A stretch of DNA of 47,395 nt from JAMLIN01 sp041676645 (lineage in GTDB: Bacteria > Pseudomonadota > Gammaproteobacteria > Burkholderiales > Burkholderiaceae_E), in the NCBI GenBank assembly GCA_041676645.1, contig JBAYRO010000018.1, positions 1-47,395 on the forward strand, in the 5' to 3' direction. A model generated the notes under the pieces. The model was given only the letters and a program-made list of their open reading frames with translations. It ran no database searches and had not been told where the DNA came from. Each line of letters begins with the position of its first letter. The stretch's first letter is position 1. Below are positions 10,033-20,871 of this stretch, one piece after another. The position numbers and the translations under genes are program-made.

Positions 10033-11229
10033 ATGAAGTGGATGACGTTGCATCTCGGGGCAGTATCGCTCGCGGTTTCGCTGGCGCTCGCTCCCGGGGT
10101 TGCTGCCGCGCAGGTCAAGGTCGGCGTGATCAACAGCGTGTCCGGGGTCTTCTCGGCTTTCGGCCAGCGCTACCAGGTCGGCATGGAGGTCGCGCTCGAG
10201 GAAATCAATGCCAAGGGCGGCATCAACGGCGAGAAACTCGAACTCGTCGTCCAGGACGACCGCTCCGAGGCGGCCAGCGCGCTGGCGGCGGTCGAATCCA
10301 TGGCCAACCAGGATGTCGCACTGGTGATCGGTTCCTACGCTTCCTCGATCACCGGGCCGATGGCGCGCCTCATGACCCGCCAGAAGATGCCCCTGATCGT
10401 GCTGGGCAGCGCCGATGACAGCATCACCAAGCCGGGCTCGCCGTGGGTGTTCCGGGCCAAGCACAACTCGACGATCGTCGCGCGGGCGTACTTCGACTAC
10501 TTCGACAGCCTGCGTGGCAAGGACGACAGCCTGAAGAAGATCGCGGTCCTGCATGGCAACGGCGCCTGGCCGACATCGCTGGCCGAGGAGGGCAAGCGCC
10601 AGATCGAGCAGCGCGGCTACGAACTGGCCGGCAGCCAGGCCTACGACCAGGGCACCACCGATTTCCGGCCCATCCTCAATCGCTTCCGTACGGCGGGCCC
10701 GGACATCCTGTACATCATCTCCTACGCGGACGACGGCGTGGCGATCACGCGGCAGCTGCGCGAGGTCGGGCTCGATGCCAAGGTGATCGCGCTCGATACC
10801 TCCTCCTCGCTGCCGAGCTACATCGAGCAGATCGGCGACCTGTCCGAGTACGTGGTCTCGGCGGTGAGCTGGAGCAAGGATGTCCAGTACCCCGGGGCGC
10901 AGGAGCTCGAGGAACGCCTGCGCGCCAAGGCCGGCGGCGAGGTGTCCTTCTACGAGGCCGAGGGCTATCTCGCCCTGCGGGTGGCCGCCGATGCGCTGAG
11001 CCGGGCGAAGTCCACCAGCGCCGAGGATGTCCGCGAGGCGCTCGCGGCCACGAAGCTCGAAACGCCGGTGACAACCGTCGTCTTCGAGGACAAGGATGGC
11101 TTCCAGGGGCAGAACCCGATCCGCAGCCTGATTATCCAGATCCAGGACGGCAAGCACGTCACGGTCTTTCCGGACGAGATCGCGGCCCAGCCGCCCCGCT
11201 ATCCGACGCCCGCCTGGGACAAGCGATAG
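10033..11229 (+). CDS. livJ: ABC transporter substrate-binding protein, branched-chain amino acid type
   Basis: This 398-residue periplasmic binding protein of the Leu/Ile/Val (HAAT) family has a signal peptide ending GVAAA (cleavage about residue 26) and a mature start QVKVGVINSVSGVFSAFGQRYQVGMEVALEEINAKGG, the family hallmark. Later landmarks are VIGSYASS, PWVFRAKHNS and ILYIISYADDGVAITRQLREVG. A strong GGAGGAG precedes the ATG. Members bind branched amino acids, but also urea, amides and aromatic acids. Next to CoA ligases an aromatic or acyl substrate is plausible, as in Rhodopseudomonas systems, though this is not shown. It heads livJHMGF; a GC-rich hairpin separates it from livH. Confidence 0.9.
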   Translation: MKWMTLHLGAVSLAVSLALAPGVAAAQVKVGVINSVSGVFSAFGQRYQVGMEVALEEINAKGGINGEKLELVVQDDRSEAASALAAVESMANQDVALVIGSYASSITGPMARLMTRQKMPLIVLGSADDSITKPGSPWVFRAKHNSTIVARAYFDYFDSLRGKDDSLKKIAVLHGNGAWPTSLAEEGKRQIEQRGYELAGSQAYDQGTTDFRPILNRFRTAGPDILYIISYADDGVAITRQLREVGLDAKVIALDTSSSLPSYIEQIGDLSEYVVSAVSWSKDVQYPGAQELEERLRAKAGGEVSFYEAEGYLALRVAADALSRAKSTSAEDVREALAATKLETPVTTVVFEDKDGFQGQNPIRSLIIQIQDGKHVTVFPDEIAAQPPRYPTPAWDKR

Positions 11230-11254
11230 TCCCGACGCGCGGCTGCGCCGCGGG

Positions 11255-11290
11255 CGGCCCGCCCGGTGACGATGATCGCCGGGCGGGCCG
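11255..11290 (+). promoter_or_regulatory. Intercistronic hairpin between livJ and livH
   Basis: Two 12-bp perfectly complementary arms (11255-11266 and 11279-11290) with a 12-nt loop sit 25 bp after the livJ stop. No T-run follows, so it is not a standard terminator. Hairpins after binding-protein genes commonly protect the upstream mRNA from 3' exonucleases and lower permease expression, as known for malE-malF. Applying that role here is inference. Confidence 0.55.
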
Positions 11291-11347
11291 GCGGCCTGCG
11301 ACGGCTGCGCGGGACCGAGAGCCCGGCTTGGCGCTCCGAGGGTATCG

Positions 11348-12232
11348 ATGATCGATTGGGTCGTTCTGCTCCAGAACCTGTCGAACGGCCTGCTGATCGG
11401 CGCGGTCTACGCCCTGGTCGGCATCGGCCTGACGCTGATCTTCGGCGTCATGGGCACGATCAACTTCGCCCATGGCGACTTCGTCGTGCTTGGCATGTAC
11501 AGCGCGGTCCTGCTGAGCGGGCTGCTCGGCTGGGATCCCTACCTGACCCTCGTCTTCGCGATGCCCGGGGGCTTCCTGCTCGGCATGGCGATCCAGCGCC
11601 TGACCCTTGCGCGGGTCGTCGATGCGCCGCCCGAGACCGGCATGCTCGCCACGCTCGGCCTGTCACTCATCATCGCAAACCTGCTGCTGCTCGGCTTTGG
11701 CGGCGAGCCGAAATCCGTCCATGTCGGCTACGCCTCCGACACGCTCGGCCTAGGTTCGGTGCGCATCTCCGTCGTGCTGCTGCTGGCCGGGCTCGCGACG
11801 CTGGTCGTCACGCTGGGCCTGCATCTGGTGCTCAGGCACACCGAGGTCGGCCGCGCCATCCGGGCGACGGCGGAGAATCGCCTGGGCGCTGAAATCGTCG
11901 GCATCGATACCCGGCGAATCCAGGCGATCGTCTTCGGGATCGGCGTGTTGCTCGCGGTGACCGCGGGCGTATCGCTGATCCCCCTGCTGTTCGCCTCGCC
12001 GGTCGTGACCGGGCCGCTCTTCACCCTGAAGGCCTTCGTGGTGACGGTGCTCGGCGGGCTGGGCAGCGTCGGCGCGGCGATTGCCGGCGGCCTGCTGCTC
12101 GGGCTGGTCGAGATCATGGGGGCCTCCTACCTGTCGTCGGAGTATCGCGACGCCTACGGCCTGTTGGTGTTCCTGCTCGTCCTGCTGTTCCGGCCCGAGG
12201 GCCTGTTCGGCAAGACGGTCAAGCGCGTATGA
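11348..12232 (+). CDS. livH: Branched-chain amino acid-type ABC transporter permease
   Basis: This 294-residue LivH-type inner-membrane permease has about eight helices. The N-terminal signature NGLLIGAVYALVGIGLTLIFGVMGTINFAHGD and the ATPase-contact loop GRAIRATAENRLGAEIVGID are both clear. It forms the translocation channel with LivM. It starts after the intercistronic hairpin with a modest ribosome site and ends in an ATGA overlap with livM, so the two permeases should be made in equal amounts. Confidence 0.92.
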   Translation: MIDWVVLLQNLSNGLLIGAVYALVGIGLTLIFGVMGTINFAHGDFVVLGMYSAVLLSGLLGWDPYLTLVFAMPGGFLLGMAIQRLTLARVVDAPPETGMLATLGLSLIIANLLLLGFGGEPKSVHVGYASDTLGLGSVRISVVLLLAGLATLVVTLGLHLVLRHTEVGRAIRATAENRLGAEIVGIDTRRIQAIVFGIGVLLAVTAGVSLIPLLFASPVVTGPLFTLKAFVVTVLGGLGSVGAAIAGGLLLGLVEIMGASYLSSEYRDAYGLLVFLLVLLFRPEGLFGKTVKRV

Positions 12233-13182
12233 AACGCAACCTCGCGATCCTGCTCGTTCTGGTGGTGCTCGCCATCGCCTATCCGCAGGTGTTTCCGAAC
12301 TACCTCGCGATCCCGATCACGATCCTGCTCTTCATCGGCTGGGCAAGCTCCTGGGACCTGATCGGGGGCTGGGCGGGCCAGGTGAGCCTCGGTCATGCAG
12401 GTTTCGTCGGGCTAGGCGCCTATTTCGTCGCCATCGGCGCCGAGCGCTTCGACATTGCACCCTGGTGGTCGCTGCTTGCCGCGATGGGTTTTTCCGCATT
12501 CTTCGCGATGCTCTGGGGCGGGCTCACCTTCCGGCTGCAGGGACCGTACTTCGCCCTGTCGACGATCGCGGTCGCCGAGATGCTCCGGCTGGTGGCGATC
12601 AACGAGACCTGGCTGAGCGGCGGCGCGACCGGGGTCTTCATCTCCACGCTGCCCGAGCCCTTCGGCGTGGACCTCTTCGATCGGCGGGTGCAGTTCTATC
12701 TCGCCCTGTTGTTCGCCGCCTCGGTACTGCTCGCCGTGATCCTCATCTCACGGGTGCGCTTCGGCTACCAGTTGCGGGCGGTGCGCGAGGACGAGCAGTC
12801 GGCGATGGCGGCCGGCATCAATCCGGCCAGGGTGAAGCTCAAGGCCTTCATGCTCTCGGGCGCGTTGACCGCCTTCGGGGGCGGTATCTACGGCATGTAC
12901 CTGTCGTTCATGGAGCCGCACGTCATGTTCAACCTGCTGTTGTCGATACAGATCGCCCTGACCGCGATCATCGGCGGGCGCGGCACGGTCTGGGGACCGG
13001 CGATCGGCGCGATGGTGCTGATCGGCGCGGGCGAGATGTTCCGCACCGTCTTCGCGCAGGCCAACATGCTGGTGTACGGACTGCTGATACTCGCGGTGGT
13101 GCTCTTCTTTCCGCGCGGCATCATGGGCGAGCTGGTCCGTCGGCAGGTGAGGAGGGCCTATGCCCGTGGCGCTCAGGGCTGA
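12229..13182 (+). CDS. livM: Branched-chain amino acid-type ABC transporter permease
   Basis: This 317-residue LivM-type permease partners with LivH. It shows the family signature GWAGQVSLGHAGFVGLGAYFVAIG, the GPYFALSTIAVAEMLRLVA helix and the ATPase-contact loop RAVREDEQSAMAAGINPARVKLKAF. It begins inside the livH stop (ATGA) and overlaps livG by 23 bp, an unusually deep overlap that places the livG ribosome site (GGAGG, 13151-13155) inside livM. Inner membrane; the solute is set by the binding protein. Confidence 0.92.
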   Translation: MKRNLAILLVLVVLAIAYPQVFPNYLAIPITILLFIGWASSWDLIGGWAGQVSLGHAGFVGLGAYFVAIGAERFDIAPWWSLLAAMGFSAFFAMLWGGLTFRLQGPYFALSTIAVAEMLRLVAINETWLSGGATGVFISTLPEPFGVDLFDRRVQFYLALLFAASVLLAVILISRVRFGYQLRAVREDEQSAMAAGINPARVKLKAFMLSGALTAFGGGIYGMYLSFMEPHVMFNLLLSIQIALTAIIGGRGTVWGPAIGAMVLIGAGEMFRTVFAQANMLVYGLLILAVVLFFPRGIMGELVRRQVRRAYARGAQG

Positions 13183-13876
13183 GAACATCACGGTCCGCTT
13201 CGGCGGGGTCGTCGCCGTCGACAACGTCTCCCTCGAGCTGCCCGAAGGCCGTGTGCTCGGCCTGATCGGGCCCAACGGCGCCGGCAAGACGACCCTGTTC
13301 AACGCGGTTACCGGCTTCGCGCGACTGGCGCAGGGTCGGGTGGTCTTCCATGGCAAGGATGTCACAAGGGTGCCCACCTACGTGCGCACGCGCATGGGCA
13401 TGGGGCGGACCTTCCAGACCGAGAGGCCGTTCGAGGAGCTCACCGTCCTCGAGAACGTCCTGGTGGCGGCCTTCCTGCACAACCCCCGACGTTCGGCCGC
13501 CGAGGCCGCCGCCATGCAGGCCCTGGCGCAGGTGGGCCTGGCCGACCGGGCGCAACAGCCCGCCGCCGACCTGAACCTGGCGCGGCTGCGCCGCCTGGAG
13601 CTCGCCAAGGCGCTGGCCACCCGCCCGCGGGTCCTGTTCCTCGACGAGATCATGGCCGGGCTCAACCCGCCGGCGCTTGCCGAGATGATCGGATTCCTGC
13701 GCGGACTGGCCGCCGAGGGCATGTCGATCCTGATGGTGGAGCACATCATGGAGGCGATCATCCAGCTCTCGGATCACACCCTGGTGCTGGCCAACGGCGC
13801 GCTGATCGCCGAGGGTGCGCCGCGCGACGTCATCGCCGACGAGCGTGTCGTCGAAGCCTACCTGGGAACGGACTGA
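13160..13876 (+). CDS. livG: Branched-chain amino acid-type ABC transporter ATPase LivG
   Basis: This 238-residue ATPase has Walker A IGPNGAGKTTLFNAVTGF, the Q-loop region RTFQTERPFEELTVLENV and Walker B VLFLDEIMAGLN. The C-loop position reads LNLARLRRLELAKAL, so the usual LS(Y/F)G signature is degenerate here (LNLA in place of LSYG), as in many LivG-like proteins. The D-loop-proximal LSILMVEHIME-like segment (SILMVEHIMEAI) carries the switch His. It powers the LivHM channel with LivF. Its stop and the livF start overlap as TGATG. Confidence 0.9.
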   Translation: MPVALRAENITVRFGGVVAVDNVSLELPEGRVLGLIGPNGAGKTTLFNAVTGFARLAQGRVVFHGKDVTRVPTYVRTRMGMGRTFQTERPFEELTVLENVLVAAFLHNPRRSAAEAAAMQALAQVGLADRAQQPAADLNLARLRRLELAKALATRPRVLFLDEIMAGLNPPALAEMIGFLRGLAAEGMSILMVEHIMEAIIQLSDHTLVLANGALIAEGAPRDVIADERVVEAYLGTD

Positions 13877-14607
13877 TGGATGCGCCCGATGATCGCGATG
13901 TGGTCCTGAGCGTCGAGAACGTCGACCTCGGCTACGGCAACCTGCAGGTCGTCTTCGGGGCGAACCTCACGGTGCGCCGTGGCGAGCTCGTCGGGCTGGT
14001 CGGCGGCAACGGCAGCGGCAAGTCCACCATCCTGCGAGCCATCTCGGGCATGATCCGGCCGATAGCCGGGCGCATCGTCTTCAATGGTGAACCCGTCGGC
14101 AAGCTCGCCCCGCACCGCATGGCGCAGAAGGGCCTCGCCCATGTCCCGATGGGGCGTCAGCTGTTTCCCAATCTCTCGGTGCGCGAAAACCTGCTCCTGG
14201 GCGCCTATCTGCCGAGGCTGCGCGCCGGGCGCAAGGAGGTGCTCGCGAAGGTCCACGGGCTCTTCCCGGACCTCGAGCTGATCGGCGACCGGATGGCGGG
14301 AGCACTTTCCGGTGGCCAGCAGCAGATGCTCGCGATCGGTCGCGCCCTGATGCTCAGCCCGGTGATGCTGATCATGGATGAACCCAGCCTGGGGCTGTCG
14401 CCGCGCTACGTGAAGGATGTCATGCGGGCGATCCGCAGCGTTGCCGATACCGGCTTGCCCGTCCTGCTGGTCGAACAAAACATCAAACAGGTGCTCCAGG
14501 TCAGCGACCGCGCCTATGTGCTCGAGAACGGCCGCCAGGTGCTCGACGGCACATCGGCCGAGCTGCAAGGACATCCCCTGATCCGCAAGGCGTATCTCGG
14601 GCTCTGA
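13876..14607 (+). CDS. livF: Branched-chain amino acid-type ABC transporter ATPase LivF
   Basis: This 243-residue ATPase shows Walker A VGGNGSGKSTILRAISG, the LivF-typical HVPMGRQLFPNLSVRENLLLGAY, signature LSGGQQQMLAIGRALM, Walker B LIMDEPSLGLSP and switch segment LLVEQNIKQVL. All catalytic motifs are intact. It is the last gene of the livJHMGF unit; a DUF488 gene starts 25 bp later on the same strand with no visible terminator between, so read-through is likely. Confidence 0.92.
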   Translation: MDAPDDRDVVLSVENVDLGYGNLQVVFGANLTVRRGELVGLVGGNGSGKSTILRAISGMIRPIAGRIVFNGEPVGKLAPHRMAQKGLAHVPMGRQLFPNLSVRENLLLGAYLPRLRAGRKEVLAKVHGLFPDLELIGDRMAGALSGGQQQMLAIGRALMLSPVMLIMDEPSLGLSPRYVKDVMRAIRSVADTGLPVLLVEQNIKQVLQVSDRAYVLENGRQVLDGTSAELQGHPLIRKAYLGL

Positions 14608-14632
14608 GCTCGCTCGGGCGTTACAGTGGGGC

Positions 14633-15187
14633 ATGCCCCCCGTTGCCGGAACCCTCTGGACCATCGGCCATTCCACCCGCGAATGGCCGGTGTTCGTCGA
14701 TATGCTGGTCGAGGCCGGCATCGAGCTGCTCGTCGATGTGCGCCGCTTCGCGGGATCGCGCCGCCATCCCCAGTTCTTCGGTGAATCGATGGCGCGAGCG
14801 CTGCCGGCGCAGGGCATCGCGTACATGGCGTTTCCCGAGCTCGGCGGTCGCCGCAAGCCGCGCACGGATACCCGCAACACGGCATGGCGCAACGAGGGCT
14901 TTCGGGGCTACGCGGACTATATGGAGACCGACCCGTGGCGGGATGCCCGGGACCGGCTGGCCGACCTGGCGCGTGATCGCCGCGTCGCGGTCATGTGCGC
15001 CGAGGCGGTCTGGTGGCAATGTCATCGTGGGCTGATAGCCGACGACTTCAAGGCCCGGGGCTGGGAGGTGATCCACCTGATGGCGCCGGGGCGCAGCGAA
15101 TCGCATCCGTACACCGCGGCGGCCCGCCTGCTCGATGGCCGGCTCGACTACTCCGCGCCGGAGCCTGCCCAGGGCGACCTCTTCTGA
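14633..15187 (+). CDS. DUF488 family protein
   Basis: This 184-residue DUF488 protein has the conserved start TIGHSTREWPVFVDML, the DVRRFAGSRRHPQF motif, FPELGGRRKPR, WRNEGFRGYADYM and a Cys-containing segment VAVMCAEAVWWQCHRGLIAD. No biochemical role is firmly established for the family; the conserved Arg/Cys/His set suggests a metal- or nucleic-acid-linked function, but this is uncertain. The start ATG at 14633 has no Shine-Dalgarno, and a TACAGT lies five bases upstream, so a leaderless transcript is possible. It ends only 6 bp from the convergent dppC stop. Confidence 0.85.
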   Translation: MPPVAGTLWTIGHSTREWPVFVDMLVEAGIELLVDVRRFAGSRRHPQFFGESMARALPAQGIAYMAFPELGGRRKPRTDTRNTAWRNEGFRGYADYMETDPWRDARDRLADLARDRRVAVMCAEAVWWQCHRGLIADDFKARGWEVIHLMAPGRSESHPYTAAARLLDGRLDYSAPEPAQGDLF

Positions 15188-15193
15188 CCCGCG

Positions 15194-16093
15194 TCAGAGC
15201 TTGATCTTCGGATCGAGCCAGTCGCGCAGCGAGTCGCCGAAAAGATTGAAGGCGAATACCGCGAGGCTGATCGCCAGTCCCGGGAAGACGATCATCCAGG
15301 GCGCCTGCTGGTAGAAATCGATCGCCGAGCCCGAAAGCATCAGGCCCCAGGCGGGCGTCGGTTCGGTGACCCCGAGACCGAGGAAGGACAGCGAGGCCTC
15401 GAGCAGGATCGCCTGGCCGACGAAGGCGGTCAGCATGATCAGGTAGGGTGCGACGACATTGGGCACGATGTGTCGCAGGATGATCCGCTGATGCGAGAAG
15501 CCCGCGGTGCGGGCCGCATCGATGTAGGGCATCTCGCGAATCGCGAGCGCCGATGAGCGCACGACCCGCGCGACCTTCGGCACCATGGGCAGGCCGATCG
15601 CGATGATCAGGTTCCAGTCGATGCCGAAGACCACGTTCTTGCCCAGCACCGAGACCACCGCCAGCGCCAGCACGATGATCGGGAACGCCAGGATGATGTC
15701 CATCAGGCGCTGGATGATCATGTCGATGCGTCCGCCGAAGTAGGCCGAGGCGACGCCTATCATCGCGCCGATCGAGGAGCCGATCAGCGAGGACAGGAAG
15801 CCCACCGCCAGCGCGGTCTGGGAGCCGTGGATGATCCGCGACAGGACATCGCGCCCGAAGTTGTCGGTGCCCAGCGGATGCTCGAGCGAAGGCGCTGCCA
15901 GCAGGTTGCCGTAGTCGACGGTGAGCGGATCGTAGGGCGCGACCCAGCGCGCGAAGATCGCGGCGAGGATCATCAGGAGGATGACGCCGAGGCCGGCGGC
16001 GCCCAGCGGCTGCTGGATGATGAAGGCGAGCGCCGGATGGCGGCGCTTTGGCACCTTGTAGGTGATTGCGACGGTATCGGGCACGGCGCTCAT
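15194..16093 (-). CDS. dppC: Peptide/nickel-type ABC transporter permease (DppC family)
   Basis: This 299-residue DppC/OppC-type inner-membrane permease has an N-terminal tail, a first helix near LGAAGLGVILLMILAAIFA, the HPLGTDNFGRDVLSRIIHGSQTAL segment typical of DppC, and the EAA-loop region YIDAARTAGFSHQRIILRHIVPN. It pairs with DppB to form the channel. The start ATG at 16093 overlaps the dppB stop by one base (TGATG) and gives the usual family length. The longer open frame upstream is a shadow of dppB. Confidence 0.92.
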   Translation of the reverse strand: MSAVPDTVAITYKVPKRRHPALAFIIQQPLGAAGLGVILLMILAAIFARWVAPYDPLTVDYGNLLAAPSLEHPLGTDNFGRDVLSRIIHGSQTALAVGFLSSLIGSSIGAMIGVASAYFGGRIDMIIQRLMDIILAFPIIVLALAVVSVLGKNVVFGIDWNLIIAIGLPMVPKVARVVRSSALAIREMPYIDAARTAGFSHQRIILRHIVPNVVAPYLIMLTAFVGQAILLEASLSFLGLGVTEPTPAWGLMLSGSAIDFYQQAPWMIVFPGLAISLAVFAFNLFGDSLRDWLDPKIKL

Positions 16094-17046
16094 CAGCTGT
16101 AGCGGATCCGGGGATCGAGCCAGGCATAGAGCAGGTCGATCAGGAAGTTGATCATGATGAAGAAGCTCGCCACCAGCAGCACGAGCGCCTGGACCATGGT
16201 GAAGTCGCTGCGCGAGACCGCCTCGACGAACAGCTTGCCGATGCCGTTGAGGTTGAAGACCTGTTCGGTCACGACCAGGCCACCGATGAGGAAGGCGAAC
16301 TCGAGCCCGACCACCGTGACCACCGGCAGCAGGGCGTTCCTCAGCGCATGGCGGATGACGACCAGGCGCTCGAACACGCCCTTGGCGCGCGCCGTGCGGA
16401 TGTAGTCCTCCTGCAGCACTTCGAGCAGGGTGGAGCGCATCATCCGGGTCGATACCGCCGAATAGCGATAGCCGACGGCGAGCGCCGGCCATATGAGTTG
16501 CGACAGGTTCTCCTTCGGATTCTCGAAGAAGGGTGTGAACAGCACCGGCGGATGCCAGTGAAAGAGGGTGAGAAGGGACAGGATGATGATCATCCCGAGC
16601 CAGAACGAGGGGACGGCAAGCCCTGCGATCGAGATGACCCGCACCAGGTGGTCGATCCAGCTGTCCTTGTACAGGGCCGACAGCGTGCCCAGGGGAATCG
16701 CGATGAGCACGGCGAGGATGGTCGCCATCACCGCGACCTGCAGCGACAGCGGCAGGCGCGAGGCGATCTCCTCGGAGACCGGCTTGCCGGTCCACATCGA
16801 GACGCCGAAATCGCCGGTCGCCATGCCGCCGAGCCATTTCACGAACTGCACCGGGATCGGCTGGTCCAGGCCCAGGCGCACGCGCTCGGCATCGATCACG
16901 TCCTGGGGGACGTAGGCGCCTTCGCCGCGGAGCATGACTTCGACGGGATCGCCCCCCATCATGCGCAGCATCAGGAAAACCAGGATCGCGACCCCGAGCA
17001 GGGTCGGGATCATCATCAGCAGGCGCTGGGTGACGTAGCGAAGCAT
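16093..17046 (-). CDS. dppB: Peptide/nickel-type ABC transporter permease (DppB family)
   Basis: This 317-residue DppB/OppB-type permease begins MLRYVTQRLLMMIPTLLGVAILVFLMLRMMGGDPVEVML, the classic N-terminus of the family. It continues with ATGDFGVSMWTGKPVSEEI and the EAA loop YIRTARAKGVFERLVVIRHALRNALLP. It forms the translocation path with DppC. It lies 64 bp after dppA, a gap that holds a strong hairpin. Substrates of this family include peptides, nickel chelates, opines and glutathione. Confidence 0.92.
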   Translation of the reverse strand: MLRYVTQRLLMMIPTLLGVAILVFLMLRMMGGDPVEVMLRGEGAYVPQDVIDAERVRLGLDQPIPVQFVKWLGGMATGDFGVSMWTGKPVSEEIASRLPLSLQVAVMATILAVLIAIPLGTLSALYKDSWIDHLVRVISIAGLAVPSFWLGMIIILSLLTLFHWHPPVLFTPFFENPKENLSQLIWPALAVGYRYSAVSTRMMRSTLLEVLQEDYIRTARAKGVFERLVVIRHALRNALLPVVTVVGLEFAFLIGGLVVTEQVFNLNGIGKLFVEAVSRSDFTMVQALVLLVASFFIMINFLIDLLYAWLDPRIRYS

Positions 17047-17071
17047 CGATCGACGGTCGGGGTTGAATTCG

Positions 17072-17097
17072 CCGCGAGCCGGCGTGCCGGCTCGCGG
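17072..17097 (-). promoter_or_regulatory. Intercistronic hairpin between dppA and dppB
   Basis: A perfect 12-bp inverted repeat (17072-17083 and 17086-17097) with a 2-nt centre fills the gap right after the dppA stop on the transcribed minus strand. It is very stable but is not followed by a T-run, so complete termination is unlikely. Differential mRNA stability, or partial attenuation giving more binding protein than permease, is the likely role by analogy. Confidence 0.6.
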
Positions 17098-17110
17098 TGC
17101 CTCGCTCAGC

Positions 17111-18688
17111 TCAGCGGTCGAGCCAGACGTTGGTCAGGTCCTGGCCCACGTAGTGGCTGGGTGTCATGTCCCAGCCCTTGAGCTCCTTGTGGAGCACGAC
17201 GATCCGATGCCACCAGATGGTCGGGATCACATAGGACTCTTCGAGCAGGTGCTGCTCGAACTCCTGCACGATCGCCTTGCGCTTGGCGCGGTCGAGCTCG
17301 CCCGACTGCCGGTCGTAGAGCTCGTCGAGCTTGCGATCGGTGTGGCCCGAGTAGTTCAGCGCCGAGCGGTCGGCCGAGACGTACTTCATCAGCGCCAGGT
17401 TGGGCTCGTCCATGAAGTCGCAGTTGAAGTCGAGCGCCGCGTCGTAGGTGGGATTGCCACGCTGCTGGGCCGCGAGGTAGAGGCGTGTCTCGAGCTGCTC
17501 ATGCTCGACGTTCAGCCCGATCTGGCGCCACTGGTCGATCAGGAAGACGCCCACCGGCGTGTACGGCATCGCCACGTTGCGGTTGGTCAGCTTGAACTTC
17601 AGATTCTCGGCCCCGGCTTCCTTGAGCAGCCTGCGCGCTTCGGCTCGCGAGGCCTCGATGTCGCGCGAGAACCCGGGTAGCTCGAGCAGGTCTTTCTCGC
17701 CAGTCGCAAGCTCGTAGCCCGGGCGCATGACACCGCCCACATGCCGCACCAGCGCGATCTTCTGGAGCGCCTCGGCGCCGGCCCAGCGATCGATCGCCAG
17801 CGACAGGGCGCGACGCACGCGCGCATCGTCGAAGGGCTTCTTGGAATTGTTGAAGCTCACGACCAGGCTGCACGCCCAGGGCGATTCGAGCACTACGGCG
17901 CGATCGCCGAGGGCCTGCACGAGCCGGTCGCGATCGGCGGGCGAATGGCCACGGAACTCGGCCAGTACCTGTCCGGCCGACAGGGCGTTGACCATGGCGG
18001 CGCCGCGCATGAACACCGCGCGATACTCGTCGAGATAGGGTTTGCCGGGTTCGAAATAGTCGGCGAACTTCTTCCCGACCCAGTGCGAGCCGGCCTGGTG
18101 CTCGACGAAGGTGAAGGGGCCCGTGCCGAGAACGGTGCGTTCCGGGAACTTCGGGTCTTCCTTGAGCTTCGCCGCGCTGTAGACGCAGTCCCAGGGCGAG
18201 GCGAAATTGGCGAGCATCGAGGCGTTCGCCTTGGAGAGCTTGAAGATCACCGTGTGATCGTCAGGCGTCTCGATCGAGGCGATGTCGCGGTAGCTCTCGA
18301 CCCGCAGCGAGCGTACCCCCTCGGGCGGATTGCGCAGGCGGTCGTAGGTCGCGCGTATGTCCTCCGAGGTGAACGCCGAGCCGTCGTGGAACTTGACGCC
18401 CTCGCGCAGCTTGAAGGTGAAGGTCAGGCCGTCGGCTGACACTTCCCAGGATTCGGCGAGATCGCCGGTGATCTGCGGATAGTTCGGTCCGTCGAACTTC
18501 AGCAGGGTGGAATAGTGCGGTCGCACCGGATGGATGAATGCGAACGAACTCTGGGCATGGCAGTCGTAGTTCGGCGGCTCGGCGCTGACCGCGAAGTTGA
18601 GGGTGCCGCCGGGCTTCGGGGTCTGGGCGAGCGCCGGCGTCGCGACGGCTGCCAGGGCGACTGCAAGAACTGCATGACGGAATCTCAT
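17111..18688 (-). CDS. dppA: ABC transporter substrate-binding protein (SBP family 5, peptide/nickel type)
   Basis: This 525-residue SBP_bac_5 protein has a signal peptide (MRFRHAVLAVALAAVATPALA, cleaved near residue 21) followed by KPGGTLNFAVSAEPPNYDCHAQ. Landmarks are DLAESWEVSADGLTFTFKLREGVKFHDGSAFTSEDI, GTGPFTFVEH and the SFNNSKKPFDDARVRRALSLAID motif. The start at 18688 is fixed by GGAGGAGACA upstream and by the signal peptide. Such proteins bind oligopeptides, opines, glutathione or nickel chelates in the periplasm. Gene order on the minus strand is dppDF-A-B-C, with a 98-bp gap after the ATPase gene. Confidence 0.9.
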   Translation of the reverse strand: MRFRHAVLAVALAAVATPALAQTPKPGGTLNFAVSAEPPNYDCHAQSSFAFIHPVRPHYSTLLKFDGPNYPQITGDLAESWEVSADGLTFTFKLREGVKFHDGSAFTSEDIRATYDRLRNPPEGVRSLRVESYRDIASIETPDDHTVIFKLSKANASMLANFASPWDCVYSAAKLKEDPKFPERTVLGTGPFTFVEHQAGSHWVGKKFADYFEPGKPYLDEYRAVFMRGAAMVNALSAGQVLAEFRGHSPADRDRLVQALGDRAVVLESPWACSLVVSFNNSKKPFDDARVRRALSLAIDRWAGAEALQKIALVRHVGGVMRPGYELATGEKDLLELPGFSRDIEASRAEARRLLKEAGAENLKFKLTNRNVAMPYTPVGVFLIDQWRQIGLNVEHEQLETRLYLAAQQRGNPTYDAALDFNCDFMDEPNLALMKYVSADRSALNYSGHTDRKLDELYDRQSGELDRAKRKAIVQEFEQHLLEESYVIPTIWWHRIVVLHKELKGWDMTPSHYVGQDLTNVWLDR

Positions 18689-18786
18689 CGGATGTCTCCT
18701 CCGCGGTTTCGGCGCCGATGGGCTCTGCGGCCCTGCGACGCATCTGTTGAACCAGGTTTCGCTGACTTCCTGCCTCCTGCCTTCTT

Positions 18787-20871
<2,085 letters not shown>

